This document shows, in pieces, positions 1 through 7,366 of a stretch of DNA of 20,779 bases (position 1 is its first letter; each line of letters begins with the position of its first letter). The notes beneath the pieces were generated by a model. That model was not told the origin of the DNA and did no database searches. It worked only from the letters and a program-made list of their open reading frames with translations. The position numbers and the translations under genes are program-made. The stretch is from Methanosarcinales archaeon (GTDB taxonomy: Archaea; Halobacteriota; Syntropharchaeia; Alkanophagales; Methanospirareceae), in contig JAENXH010000005.1 of assembly GCA_016649585.1 (NCBI GenBank), positions 1 through 20,779 of the forward strand. Direction: 5' to 3'.

Positions 1-199
1 CTTTTGAATTTGCTCCGGTCATAAAGTAAGTTATTAGATTGTGTGTTTATAAAAGTCATGGTTTGTGGGACATTACCCCCGATTTGGAGTATTTCAAGCT
101 GAAGATCCTTCAATCATGTGGGAGACAATCCTAAAATGGGAAAAGTGCCTCAAAAGGTTTAAATAGGGTAAGAAAGAATAGAGGATGTAAACTGAGGAG
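1..199. other. Left-edge intergenic region
   Basis: No gene can be supported. Bases 3-29 could be the last codons of a gene running in from the left on the + strand (F-E-F-A-P-V-I-K then TAA), but eight codons prove nothing. A TATA-like GTTTATAAAAG lies near 45-55 with no start codon at a suitable distance; a better one at 156-166 serves the next gene. Confidence 0.4.
156..166 (+). promoter_or_regulatory. TATA box for the secreted protein gene
   Basis: GGTTTAAATAG matches an archaeal TATA element. Transcription would begin near 187-192, leaving a short leader that holds the strong ribosome site GAGGAGGTGA (194-203) ahead of the ATG at 209. Confidence 0.5.
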
Positions 200-208
200 G
201 TGAAAGCC

Positions 209-694
209 ATGGGAAAAATAAAATACACATCTGTATTCTTTACGGCTGTTTTGGTGATTGCGGCCGTTGGAGGGATAGTTCCCTCTGTTTGGGGAACAAA
301 CGGGGGATCCGATCTATTCGAAGAAATAGAACCACTGGTGGATGTCTACAATAAAAACGTTGAGAATATACCGGTTATAAAGAGTTTTATCGGCGAGGAG
401 AGGATACACGCTAACATTTCTCTTAACAATGGATCAGCGCTCATTCTTGCAATTACGACTGACAAAGACGCAAAGGTTGTTAGTTTTACAAAAGCCGAAA
501 TCTCAGACCCAACGATTAGGGCATATACTGACGAAAACACCGTTCGCACTATAATAAATTCCGGCGACCCTGTTTCAGCATTCCAGGATGCGTTAAACAC
601 CGGGGCAATAACATATGAGGGTGTAGGACTGGGGAACAAAATAAAGGTTGGCGTAATGAAAGCAGCACTGAAAATAGCGGGCTTCTTTATGTGA
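209..694 (+). CDS. Small exported protein, possibly SCP2-like
   Basis: A protein of 161 residues. The ATG at 209 is chosen over an in-frame GTG at 200 because GAGGAGGTGA sits 6-7 bases ahead of 209, whereas the GTG lies inside that ribosome site. Residues 1-29 form a signal peptide or membrane anchor (charged MGKIK, then a hydrophobic run ending near VWG). The rest is a compact alpha/beta domain. The final 50 residues (a GDPVSAFQDAL segment, then a short Gly-rich turn and a KIKVGVMKAALKIAGFF end) resemble SCP2 sterol-carrier domains, which bind lipids; that likeness is by eye and weak. It would act on the outer face of the membrane. It has its own promoter and is separated from the leuD-like gene by a second promoter, so it is probably monocistronic. 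Confidence 0.7.
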   Translation: MGKIKYTSVFFTAVLVIAAVGGIVPSVWGTNGGSDLFEEIEPLVDVYNKNVENIPVIKSFIGEERIHANISLNNGSALILAITTDKDAKVVSFTKAEISDPTIRAYTDENTVRTIINSGDPVSAFQDALNTGAITYEGVGLGNKIKVGVMKAALKIAGFFM

Positions 695-714
695 TAGCTT
701 AATACCCGAAAAGG

Positions 715-724
715 CTTTTATAAA
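715..724 (+). promoter_or_regulatory. TATA box for the leuD-rtcB-cmk run
   Basis: CTTTTATAAA, with expected transcription start near 745-750. That places the ATG at 775 about 25 bases into the message and makes the upstream TTG at 754 nearly leaderless. Confidence 0.5.
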
Positions 725-774
725 CAGAAAGGTTAACTAACATTCTGAACGATTTGGCGGCAGGCTTGATAAAA

Positions 775-1290
775 ATGAGAATCTGGAAGTTTGGAGACAA
801 CGTGGATACCGATCAGATTATACCTGCGGAATATCTAACGACTGGCGACGCAAAGAAGCTTGCAGCTCATGCGTTCGTTAAAGTAAGACCGGAATTTTCA
901 AAAGAAGTACAGGAGGACGATGTCATCGTGGCAGGTGATAATTTCGGCTGTGGCAGTTCACGGGAGCACGCACCACGTGCATTACTCGGTGCAGGTATCC
1001 GCTGCGTGGTTGCAAAGAGTTTTGCACGAATCTTCTTCAGGAATTCCATAAATATCGGGTTGCCTCTGATCGAAGTTGACATTTTCGACAGGATAGAAGA
1101 GACAGATCAAATAGAAATACGGTTTGACTACGGCGTAATAACGAATCTCACAAAAAATAAGGAATATCAATTCAAACCGCTACCAGAATTTATGCAGAAG
1201 CTCTTGGAAAGCGGCGGGTTGATTAATTATATTAAAGAAGCAAAAAGGGATATTGGAACTCGAATAATATCAAAAAGTAAGCTGGAGTAA
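775..1290 (+). CDS. leuD: 3-isopropylmalate/homoaconitate dehydratase small subunit
   Basis: The swivelling small subunit of an aconitase-superfamily hydro-lyase. These isomerise 2-isopropylmalate to 3-isopropylmalate (leucine synthesis) or, in methanogens, (R)-homocitrate to homoisocitrate (coenzyme B synthesis). The 171 residues match the usual 160-170 for archaeal small subunits. Visible marks are the N-terminal GDNVDTDQIIP and the active-site loop with FGCGSSREHAP. The specificity loop reads YLTT. Family work associates YLRT with homoaconitase and YLV-type loops with isopropylmalate isomerase, so this sequence does not decide the substrate. ATG at 775 is preferred; an in-frame TTG at 754 would add seven residues. 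The large Fe-S subunit is not in the window, so its partner is encoded elsewhere. Only 21 bases separate it from rtcB, suggesting co-transcription. Confidence 0.9.
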   Translation: MRIWKFGDNVDTDQIIPAEYLTTGDAKKLAAHAFVKVRPEFSKEVQEDDVIVAGDNFGCGSSREHAPRALLGAGIRCVVAKSFARIFFRNSINIGLPLIEVDIFDRIEETDQIEIRFDYGVITNLTKNKEYQFKPLPEFMQKLLESGGLINYIKEAKRDIGTRIISKSKLE

Positions 1291-1311
1291 GGAGAGGTGT
1301 TGTAAATAAAG

Positions 1312-2820
1312 ATGGACATCCCGTTTAAAAAGATAAGAGCAGATGTATGGGAAGTGCCGCAGTCGTATAAAGACTACATGAGGACGCCAGTGAGGATATA
1401 CGCAGCTGAAGCGCTGTTAGATAAGATGAAGCGCGACCTAACGCTGCAACAGACGATAAATGTCGCTTCGCTGCCTGGTATACAGAAATACTCACTGGTT
1501 ATGCCAGATGGTCATCAGGGGTATGGCTTCCCAATTGGCGGAGTTGCGGCTACGGACTTCGAAGAAGGCGTTATATCGCCCGGCGGTGTAGGTTACGACA
1601 TAAATTGTGGCGTACGACTAATTCGAACCAATCTGAAAGAGGAGGACGTCAGACCTCGCCTGTCAGAGATAGTAGATGGCTTATTTGAATACATTCCATC
1701 AGGACTGGGGCTATCTGGAAAGGTGAGGTTGTCATTTAGCCAGTTAGACGAAGTACTGCGGGGTGGTTCAGAATGGTGCATTGAGAACGGCTATGGCTGG
1801 GAGGAAGATGTAGAGAGAACAGAGGAGGGCGGGAGATTAAAAGCGGCGAATACTGATAAGATAGACGAGAAGTCAAAGCAGCGGGGTGCACCTCAGCTCG
1901 GCACGCTCGGTTCGGGAAACCACTTTTTAGAAGTGCAGGTAGTGGACGATATTTTTGATGAACAGCTTGCAAAGGCATTTGGCATAGAAGAGAAGGGGCA
2001 AGTAGCGGTTTTAGTTCATACTGGTGGCAGAGGCTTCTCACACGGCGTTTGCACATATTATTTAAGGAAATTCGAACGCGAGATGAGCAAAGATCCCGTA
2101 TTAGCGCGGATACTCGGCTTAGAGCGTGAATTGGCATGCGCTTATTTACAGAGCGGCACGGGCATGGATTATTATGGAGCGATGTGCTCGTGTGCGAATT
2201 ACGCGTTTGCGAACAGACAACTCGCAATGCATTGGGTACGGAAAGTCTTTGAAGACGTGCTGGGAAGGAAAGCGGAAGATATGGAGATGAAGCTGGTGTA
2301 TGATATTGCACATAACATAGCGAAAGCGGAAGAGCACGTGATAGAAGGAAAGAGGAGGAAATTGTGTGTGCACCGTAAGGGAGCAACGAGAGCGTTCCCC
2401 GCAGGTGATGAGCGATTACCGCCGGTTTATCGAAGCGTTGGGCAGCCAGTCTTGATTCCCGGCTCGATGGGCACACGCAGCTTCTTAGCCGTAGGTACAG
2501 AGATAGCAAAGGACGAGACTTTTGGGAGCTGCGCACATGGCGCCGGTCGGGAGATGAGCAGGACCGCGGCAATGAGGAAATATAGAGGTAGCGAAGTGAA
2601 AGCCGAGTTAGCGAAGAGGCATATATTAGTTAAAGCTCGAGAACGAACCAAGCTGGACGTGCGGAAGAAGCGGGGAGTTCAGTTTGATAAGTATGGCGAG
2701 CTGGCAGAGGAAGTATCCGCGGCGTATAAAGATCCTGAGGTGGTCGTTCGGAGTTGCGAGGTATCAGGGATAGCGAAAAAAGTAGCCGCTTTCAGAGCTA
2801 TAGCGGTTATAAAAGGATAA
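1312..2820 (+). CDS. rtcB: RNA-splicing ligase RtcB
   Basis: Joins a 2',3'-cyclic-phosphate or 3'-phosphate RNA end to a 5'-hydroxyl end using GTP and Mn2+; in archaea it seals tRNA exon halves after intron removal. The 502 residues are a typical archaeal length. Expected metal and catalytic positions are present: Cys99 in YDINCG, Asn203-His204 in GSGNHFLE, His236 in VHTGGRG, His334 in DIAHN, and His409 in CAHGAGR, which corresponds to the histidine that carries GMP in the Pyrococcus enzyme. The ATG at 1312 follows GGAGAGGTG (1291-1299). Many archaeal rtcB genes contain an intein; this one does not. The stop codon abuts the cmk start, so translation is probably coupled. Confidence 0.96.
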   Translation: MDIPFKKIRADVWEVPQSYKDYMRTPVRIYAAEALLDKMKRDLTLQQTINVASLPGIQKYSLVMPDGHQGYGFPIGGVAATDFEEGVISPGGVGYDINCGVRLIRTNLKEEDVRPRLSEIVDGLFEYIPSGLGLSGKVRLSFSQLDEVLRGGSEWCIENGYGWEEDVERTEEGGRLKAANTDKIDEKSKQRGAPQLGTLGSGNHFLEVQVVDDIFDEQLAKAFGIEEKGQVAVLVHTGGRGFSHGVCTYYLRKFEREMSKDPVLARILGLERELACAYLQSGTGMDYYGAMCSCANYAFANRQLAMHWVRKVFEDVLGRKAEDMEMKLVYDIAHNIAKAEEHVIEGKRRKLCVHRKGATRAFPAGDERLPPVYRSVGQPVLIPGSMGTRSFLAVGTEIAKDETFGSCAHGAGREMSRTAAMRKYRGSEVKAELAKRHILVKARERTKLDVRKKRGVQFDKYGELAEEVSAAYKDPEVVVRSCEVSGIAKKVAAFRAIAVIKG

Positions 2821-3348
2821 ATGCGAATAACAATAAGCGGGCTTGCGGGCAGTGGAACAACAACGGTTGCGGAATTGTTGTCAAAGGAGTTATCAATGGA
2901 TGTAATTTCCGCAGGTGAGATGTTTCGAGCAATCGCGAAGGAAAAGAGCTTGCAGTTAGGGGAATTCAACAAATTAGCAGAGAATAACGATGATTTCGAT
3001 AGAGGGATAGATGAGAAGCAGGGTGAAGAGGCGATGAAACGGGAGAATGTCATTGTAGAAGGCAGGCTGTCAGGATTCTTCGTTCCTCATGCAGATTTGA
3101 AGATATGGTTGAAAGCGCCGATAGAGATAAGAGCGAGGAGAGTTGCAGGTCGCGAAGGAATGGCTTACGAAGAGGCACTTGCGGCAATGAAAAATAGAGA
3201 GCAATCAGAACATAAGCGCTATGATCAATATTACGGGATAAATTTGGACGACCTGTCCATTTACGATTTGGTAATGGACTCTTCACGATGGCGTGGGAAC
3301 GGTATAGTGGAAACAATATTGGTGGCGATAGAGGGTATGAAGGAATAA
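2821..3348 (+). CDS. cmk: Cytidylate kinase, archaeal type
   Basis: Phosphorylates CMP and dCMP with ATP in pyrimidine nucleotide metabolism. The 175-residue protein starts MRITISG followed by the P-loop GLAGSGTTT (residues 7-15), then VISAGEMFR, IVEGRLSGF and a lid-like Arg-rich stretch (RARRVAGREG), the order seen in archaeal Cmk. Archaeal forms are shorter than bacterial Cmk, and the length fits. In many archaea cmk lies beside ribosomal-protein or rRNA-modification genes; here it follows rtcB with no intervening base (TAA then ATG), so it probably depends on rtcB translation for its own. It is the last gene before a convergent protease gene. Confidence 0.92.
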   Translation: MRITISGLAGSGTTTVAELLSKELSMDVISAGEMFRAIAKEKSLQLGEFNKLAENNDDFDRGIDEKQGEEAMKRENVIVEGRLSGFFVPHADLKIWLKAPIEIRARRVAGREGMAYEEALAAMKNREQSEHKRYDQYYGINLDDLSIYDLVMDSSRWRGNGIVETILVAIEGMKE

Positions 3349-3401
3349 TTTGGATGACGGGTTGATTCTCTCCCGATTTTTAGATAACCTGTAAAATGAC
3401 T

Positions 3402-4379
3402 TTAGAGATACTCGCCCAGCTTTTTAACCCGACTGACAGGAGTAGGATGCGTGGAAAAGAGTTCCATCAATCTATCAGCACGGCTCGCTTTTGCCTGTTC
3501 TGCAAACATTTTTAATTCGTATGCGTCTATCTTTCCATCTCTATTCAGATCTGCAGCGCTTAAATCCTTTAAATCTCTCCGTGCTGTTATCGGATCGGCA
3601 GCGAAGAAAGCTCGCATGCTGCCCATTTCCTTCTTTACCTTATCTGTCTTCACACGTGCACTGCCATTTATCATTTTGTAGAGCGCAGATGCGAGTGCAT
3701 GAGGCTTCCTCGTGAGTTCTGCACTTCCCGCATCCGCGTAATATTCCCGTACACGCGATGCATAAAGCACGATAAGGTTGCTTATGAAATAGACAACAAA
3801 TGCGATGAGGGCGATAGCCATCATTGGTAAGGCTCCTTCTTTACTCCGACCACCACCGCCAAAGATCCCGGACCAGAAGAAACTGATATAAATGAAGTAA
3901 CAGATCATTGGTATCACACTCAACGCCGTTATAACTACCATATCGCGGTGTTGTATATGCGAGAGTTCATGTCCCACAACTGCTTCCAGCTCATCCTTGC
4001 TCAGCATCTCCATTAATCTTCTTGTAACGCAAACCCGAGCTGTCTTTTGGGAAGTGCCAAAAGCGAACGCATTTGGTATTTGGATCTCGGAAATACCTAC
4101 TCGTGGCTTGGGAATCCCTGCCTTCATCGCTAACTCGCTCACCATCCGATGTAATTCCGGCTGCTCACCTTCCGAGACATAGCGAACACGCATTGTCCGC
4201 TCCACTATCTTCGGACCGATAAAGAACTGGATAGCCACCATCACGAAGGCGAGTAAAGCGTAAATTATCGGCGTACCTGCTCCAACAAAAGTAGCTATAA
4301 CGACTAATAACGCATAGATCACTGCAAACAGGAGTATTACACAGAGCCCCATCCTTATATTAAGCCACGCTGTTTTCAT
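3402..4379 (-). CDS. htpX: Membrane zinc protease of the HtpX/M48 family with an EF-hand loop
   Basis: An integral membrane metalloprotease of the M48 family, thought to clear damaged membrane proteins. The 325 residues show two N-terminal membrane helices (about 10-34 and 37-55), the zinc motif HELSH at 137-141, two central helices (about 150-170 and 185-207), and a third-ligand region SRVREYYAD with Glu212. A Gly-rich patch (GGGG, 174-177) lies between the central helices. Residues 277-288, DLNRDGKIDAYE, fit every position of a canonical 12-residue EF-hand calcium loop (D1, N3, D5, G6, I8, D9, E12), in the soluble C-terminal region just ahead of LFSTHPTP. Calcium could therefore tune activity; this is inference. 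It has its own promoter (TATA near 4410-4420) and a very short leader. Confidence 0.9.
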   Translation of the reverse strand: MKTAWLNIRMGLCVILLFAVIYALLVVIATFVGAGTPIIYALLAFVMVAIQFFIGPKIVERTMRVRYVSEGEQPELHRMVSELAMKAGIPKPRVGISEIQIPNAFAFGTSQKTARVCVTRRLMEMLSKDELEAVVGHELSHIQHRDMVVITALSVIPMICYFIYISFFWSGIFGGGGRSKEGALPMMAIALIAFVVYFISNLIVLYASRVREYYADAGSAELTRKPHALASALYKMINGSARVKTDKVKKEMGSMRAFFAADPITARRDLKDLSAADLNRDGKIDAYELKMFAEQAKASRADRLMELFSTHPTPVSRVKKLGEYL

Positions 4380-4409
4380 TTTCTTATTAGGTGTATAATC
4401 TATCTACCA

Positions 4410-4420
4410 CTATTTAAAAC
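4410..4420 (-). promoter_or_regulatory. TATA box for the HtpX-like protease
   Basis: On the minus strand the sequence reads GTTTTAAATAG. Transcription would begin about 10 bases ahead of the ATG at 4379; no clear ribosome site lies between, consistent with a near-leaderless message. Confidence 0.45.
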
Positions 4421-4450
4421 TACATCAAATTTGCCGTTATGGTGAGGGTA

Positions 4451-4477
4451 TAAAAATAAAAATAAAAAAAGAAAAAG
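4451..4477 (-). terminator. Oligo-T terminator after the DUF4389 gene
   Basis: On the minus strand this is a run of T interrupted by single A or C bases (T5, T7, T5, T5 blocks), 45 bases past the stop of the DUF4389 gene. Archaeal termination uses such T tracts without needing a hairpin. Confidence 0.5.
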
Positions 4478-4522
4478 GTTGTCGTAGGGTTCACACACCG
4501 ATTTGTTGATGAACGCCCCCGG

Positions 4523-4840
4523 TCACTTTTTCTCGTATATTTCAACCGACTCTGGGAATATTCCCGGTCTATCGTCGGTAATCCAGTAAACATAGCTGAT
4601 CACGTGCACTAAATATTCCAGATAGCCTTTGATGAAGTTGCTCAATCCCTCGCTTCTGCGTCCGAGTATCAATATCACAAACCACTGAATAAGCATACAT
4701 ATCTCTGCGATAATTCCGTACACCGCCAACACCAGTAGTATAACGAACGAATACACGATTCGAATGAAAAGTTCAAGTCGCCCTGCATCATGTTCGTAAA
4801 CAAACAACTGTTTCAAATCAGCCGGTTTTTCTTCTGCCAT
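4523..4840 (-). CDS. DUF4389 membrane protein
   Basis: A 105-residue protein matching the DUF4389 pattern: a short charged N-terminus (MAEEKPADLKQLFVYEHDAG), a long hydrophobic block that can make two helices (about 26-47 and 50-62), the mid motif ILGRRSEGLSNFIKGYLEY, then a helix with Y-V-Y-W-I-T-D-D-R-P-G-I-F-P. The function of the family is not known. The ATG at 4840 is preferred because GGAGGTGA lies seven bases ahead; an in-frame GTG at 4849 overlaps that ribosome site. It is divergent from the AIM24 gene, and the 224-base gap carries promoters for both. Confidence 0.82.
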   Translation of the reverse strand: MAEEKPADLKQLFVYEHDAGRLELFIRIVYSFVILLVLAVYGIIAEICMLIQWFVILILGRRSEGLSNFIKGYLEYLVHVISYVYWITDDRPGIFPESVEIYEKK

Positions 4841-4896
4841 TATTATCACCTCCTTTTATTTTAAATATCTCTGCTCTAAACTCCAATGTGCTCATC

Positions 4897-4909
4897 ATAT
4901 AAAAATTTA
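4897..4909 (-). promoter_or_regulatory. Likely TATA box for the DUF4389 gene
   Basis: On the minus strand an AT-rich TAAATTTTTATAT stretch, about 60 bases ahead of the ATG at 4840. It would give a leader of roughly 35 bases that includes the strong GGAGGTGA site. Confidence 0.4.
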
Positions 4910-5064
4910 TCGGTGAACCAGCATAATTTGAGATTTGTACTGTTAATATGCCTATTTGGAGACGTTCCGGTCTAAACAGAGAACACACCCAAATTTAAAG
5001 TATCGCGAGGAACAACCTTTTTATTTCCGCTTATATTATTCTCAATTGGTGAGAGTATAATACA

Positions 5065-5811
5065 ATGAAGTATAAAATAACAGGTGATAACCTGCAATTG
5101 GTAACGGTGGAGTTAAACGCTGGAGAAACGATGTATGGCGAAGCAGGCTCCATGGTGTACATGAGCTCAAATATGGATATGGAAGCGAAGATGAAAGGTG
5201 GCTTGATGAAGGCTATCGGGCGTAAATTCGCGGGTGAAACGATGTTTCTAACAGAATTCACACCGACAGGGGAAGAGGGCATGGTGGCATTTGGCGGTAA
5301 CGCACCGGGAACAATCAAGCCGATAGAGCTTGCATCAGGCAGAGAATTTATCGTTCAGAAGGATGCATTCCTCTGCGCTGAGGATACCGTAGAGCTAAGC
5401 GTTGCATTCCAGCGACGGTTAGGGTCCGCTTTCTTCGGTGGAGAAGGGTTTATTTTAGAACGACTTTCTGGAGAAGGCACCGTTTTTATTCATGCCTGCG
5501 GCGATTTTGTAGAGTTTGATCTGCAAGCAGGGCAAACAATGAAGGTAGATACCGGCTGCGTAGTTGGCTGGGATGGAACGGTAGGCTATGAGATCGAGCG
5601 AGTAAAGGGGATAAAGACGATGTTCTTTGGCGGCGAAGGCCTCTTTTTGACCTCCTTAAGAGGGCCGGGGAAAGTAATTATTCAATCCATGACTTTGCAC
5701 AATTTAGCATCCGCCTTAGCACCGTTCTTACCGGGTGCACAGGGCTCTTCAGGTACGTCCGGCTCTTCCGGTGTTGTTGGCACTCTGCTTAAGGAAACGG
5801 TAGGTAGGTAG
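5065..5811 (+). CDS. AIM24 / TIGR00266-family protein
   Basis: A 248-residue member of the AIM24 (DUF124, TIGR00266) family, soluble beta-rich proteins of uncertain function that form trimeric double-barrel folds. Family marks visible are AGETMYGEAGSMVYM near the start, GLMKAIGRKFAGETMFLTEF, a central PGTIKPIEL, and in the second half GGEGFILERLSGEGTVFI and a repeat of it, GGEGLFLTSLRGPGKVIIQ. The C-terminus adds a flexible Gly/Ser tail (GSSGTSGSSG) and a short basic end, seen in many homologues. ATG 5065 follows GGTGAGAG (5048-5055), a modest ribosome site. No operon partner is present: the next intact gene is on the other strand and a dnaK scrap follows. Confidence 0.9.
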   Translation: MKYKITGDNLQLVTVELNAGETMYGEAGSMVYMSSNMDMEAKMKGGLMKAIGRKFAGETMFLTEFTPTGEEGMVAFGGNAPGTIKPIELASGREFIVQKDAFLCAEDTVELSVAFQRRLGSAFFGGEGFILERLSGEGTVFIHACGDFVEFDLQAGQTMKVDTGCVVGWDGTVGYEIERVKGIKTMFFGGEGLFLTSLRGPGKVIIQSMTLHNLASALAPFLPGAQGSSGTSGSSGVVGTLLKETVGR

Positions 5812-5829
5812 GTAGATGAGAAAATAGAT

Positions 5830-6080
5830 GAGTACGGCACGCACTTATACCTTAGATGATGTAAAAGGAAAGGACGTGGCAAAGATCAAGCGGATGTGGA
5901 CGAGCTGACGAAAGCGCTGCACGAGGTCTCTGCGGTGGTGTACCAGGAAGCTGCGAAGCAAGGTGAAGAGGGCAAAAAAGAAAAAGAAAGAGAAGAGAAG
6001 AAGGCAGAGGGCGATTACGTTGATGTGGAATACGATGTGAAGGATGAGGAGAAGAAGCAAAGTTCAGAGTGCTTAATCCG
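5830..6080 (+). pseudogene. dnaK: dnaK 3'-end remnant, frameshifted
   Basis: Two reading frames carry consecutive pieces of the DnaK (Hsp70) C-terminal helical lid and tail. The first frame (about 5845-5895) reads LDDVKGKDVAKIKRM. The second (from about 5896) reads VDELTKALHEVSAVVYQEAA, then a low-complexity Glu/Lys stretch, then DYVDVEYDVKDEEKK, matching the order in archaeal and bacterial DnaK, where the tail ends in an acidic D-V-E motif. The join at about 5894-5898 is a frameshift, and the rest of dnaK (ATPase and substrate domains) is absent, since the AIM24 gene lies directly upstream. The second frame then runs past the normal DnaK end into the 3' end of the opposing gene. It is best read as debris from a duplication or rearrangement. 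Confidence 0.75.
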
Positions 6081-7281
6081 ACGACATCTCACTAAACTCC
6101 TTTTCCACTTCCTTTTTTATTTCTTCTAATTTAGGAGATACATCTTCCAGTTTTTCCCTTAATTTCACTCTATCTCTCTTTATTTCTTCAAATGATCTTT
6201 GTTTTATCTCTTCTGTAGGTGCTACGTATGCTTCTCCTACTTTCCGATCGTCAATTAATAACTTATCCAACAGAGGTTTAACGTCATCTTCAATAGTTTT
6301 CTTATAATTCCTACATTTAGTGAGGAGTTCAATTTCGTTGTCTTCTTTATTTAAAATCTTATTCATCCACAGGATGTTGTTGAGGGGAATGCGGAGATTC
6401 GCCTCTTCACGAGGTTTTTTCAAAAATTCAAGACATTCATCAAATATTTTTTCCAGAGAATTTATGCGACGTAGGATTTTATTAATAATCTCTGCAGGAT
6501 GCGAACTTAACTGATAATTTTCAAGGCTTTTTTCATACAATTCTATCGCCTTTTTATATGAATGCTTTACTTCTAAAGGTTCTGGCGTTTCCTTTTTGAA
6601 TTCGATGAACTGAGAAGGCAAAACGATATGCTTACGTCTTATTCTCTCAGTAGTATAGCTATATGAGATTATGAGGTCTCCTAATTTTTCATTACCCTTG
6701 AGGAACGTAATGAACTCTTCGAGCAAATCTTTTTTGTATTTAAGCATTTCTTCCAAGAGGGTCTTCAAATTGTCACTTTCAATGATAATAGTCCTTAGAG
6801 GATCCCTTATCTGTATCCTCCAATCTAAGTTTATAAAACCGTCGAAGGTTACTAATTTAGTATCCTGATCTTTGATTGAAATTGTTGAAACTGATTGATC
6901 TGTTTCGGCGGCTTTTATCGAAAAAAACTTTCCCCCAATATTCCTATAAAATCTTTCAAAATTCGATTCAGGTATAAACTTTAAATCAAAATCCTTCACA
7001 ATACCAGCTCTATTTCCTGAATTGAGCACTGAAAGATTTACTTTTACAGGTAATGAGATTGAAATATCATTTTTGAATTTATTCGCAGATAATTCAGGTA
7101 ATTCATATTCGGGATGAACGGATATTCTCATACCCCTTAAATGGGTGAACCAGAGGGTTAAAAAAGAAATAACAATAGCAACTACAGAGATAACAGTTGT
7201 GATAGTTATTGACCCCGAGGCCATCATATTCTCCACAGTAACATTTGCAAATTTAATTGTTTGCAGCATAACTTCGTTCAT
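6073..7281 (-). CDS. Membrane-anchored coiled-coil protein, unknown function
   Basis: 402 residues, not assigned to a family. One strong membrane helix lies near residues 25-46, followed by WFTHLRGMRISVHP, a Trp-Thr-His-Leu-Arg-Gly type juxtamembrane motif that I recall from other uncharacterised single-pass proteins. Residues about 60-165 look like a beta-sandwich (alternating strands, with SVLNSGNRAGIVKDF). The remainder is mostly helical and highly charged, with likely coiled coils at about 240-290 and 355-400 and a strongly acidic/basic end (KEVEKEFSEM). Positive charges after the helix suggest the bulk is cytoplasmic. The gene is clearly more A+T-rich than the rtcB or HPS genes. It is the last of a same-strand run, 85 bases after the HEAT gene, and its end overlaps the dnaK debris. 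A sensor or scaffold role is possible but unproven. Confidence 0.72.
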   Translation of the reverse strand: MNEVMLQTIKFANVTVENMMASGSITITTVISVVAIVISFLTLWFTHLRGMRISVHPEYELPELSANKFKNDISISLPVKVNLSVLNSGNRAGIVKDFDLKFIPESNFERFYRNIGGKFFSIKAAETDQSVSTISIKDQDTKLVTFDGFINLDWRIQIRDPLRTIIIESDNLKTLLEEMLKYKKDLLEEFITFLKGNEKLGDLIISYSYTTERIRRKHIVLPSQFIEFKKETPEPLEVKHSYKKAIELYEKSLENYQLSSHPAEIINKILRRINSLEKIFDECLEFLKKPREEANLRIPLNNILWMNKILNKEDNEIELLTKCRNYKKTIEDDVKPLLDKLLIDDRKVGEAYVAPTEEIKQRSFEEIKRDRVKLREKLEDVSPKLEEIKKEVEKEFSEMSSD

Positions 7282-7366
7282 AAGACCTTAATGACTTTTA
7301 CTGTTTATAAATTAGGAGTGTTTTTGTCGTTAAGCTAAATTTAGCGGAAAAGAATTTTCAATCTTT

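Noticed and set aside
1736..2572. A 278-codon open frame on the minus strand
   Set aside because: It lies wholly opposite rtcB, whose protein matches a known family throughout; the minus frame is Ser/Leu/Arg-rich with no recognisable domain.
5800..5825. GTAGGTAGGTAGATGAG microrepeat after the AIM24 gene
   Set aside because: A short GTAG slip repeat spanning the stop codon; too small to be more than noise.
5896..6129. A 77-codon plus-strand frame as a stand-alone gene
   Set aside because: Its first two thirds are the DnaK tail, and the rest is antisense to the neighbouring gene; it is part of the dnaK remnant.
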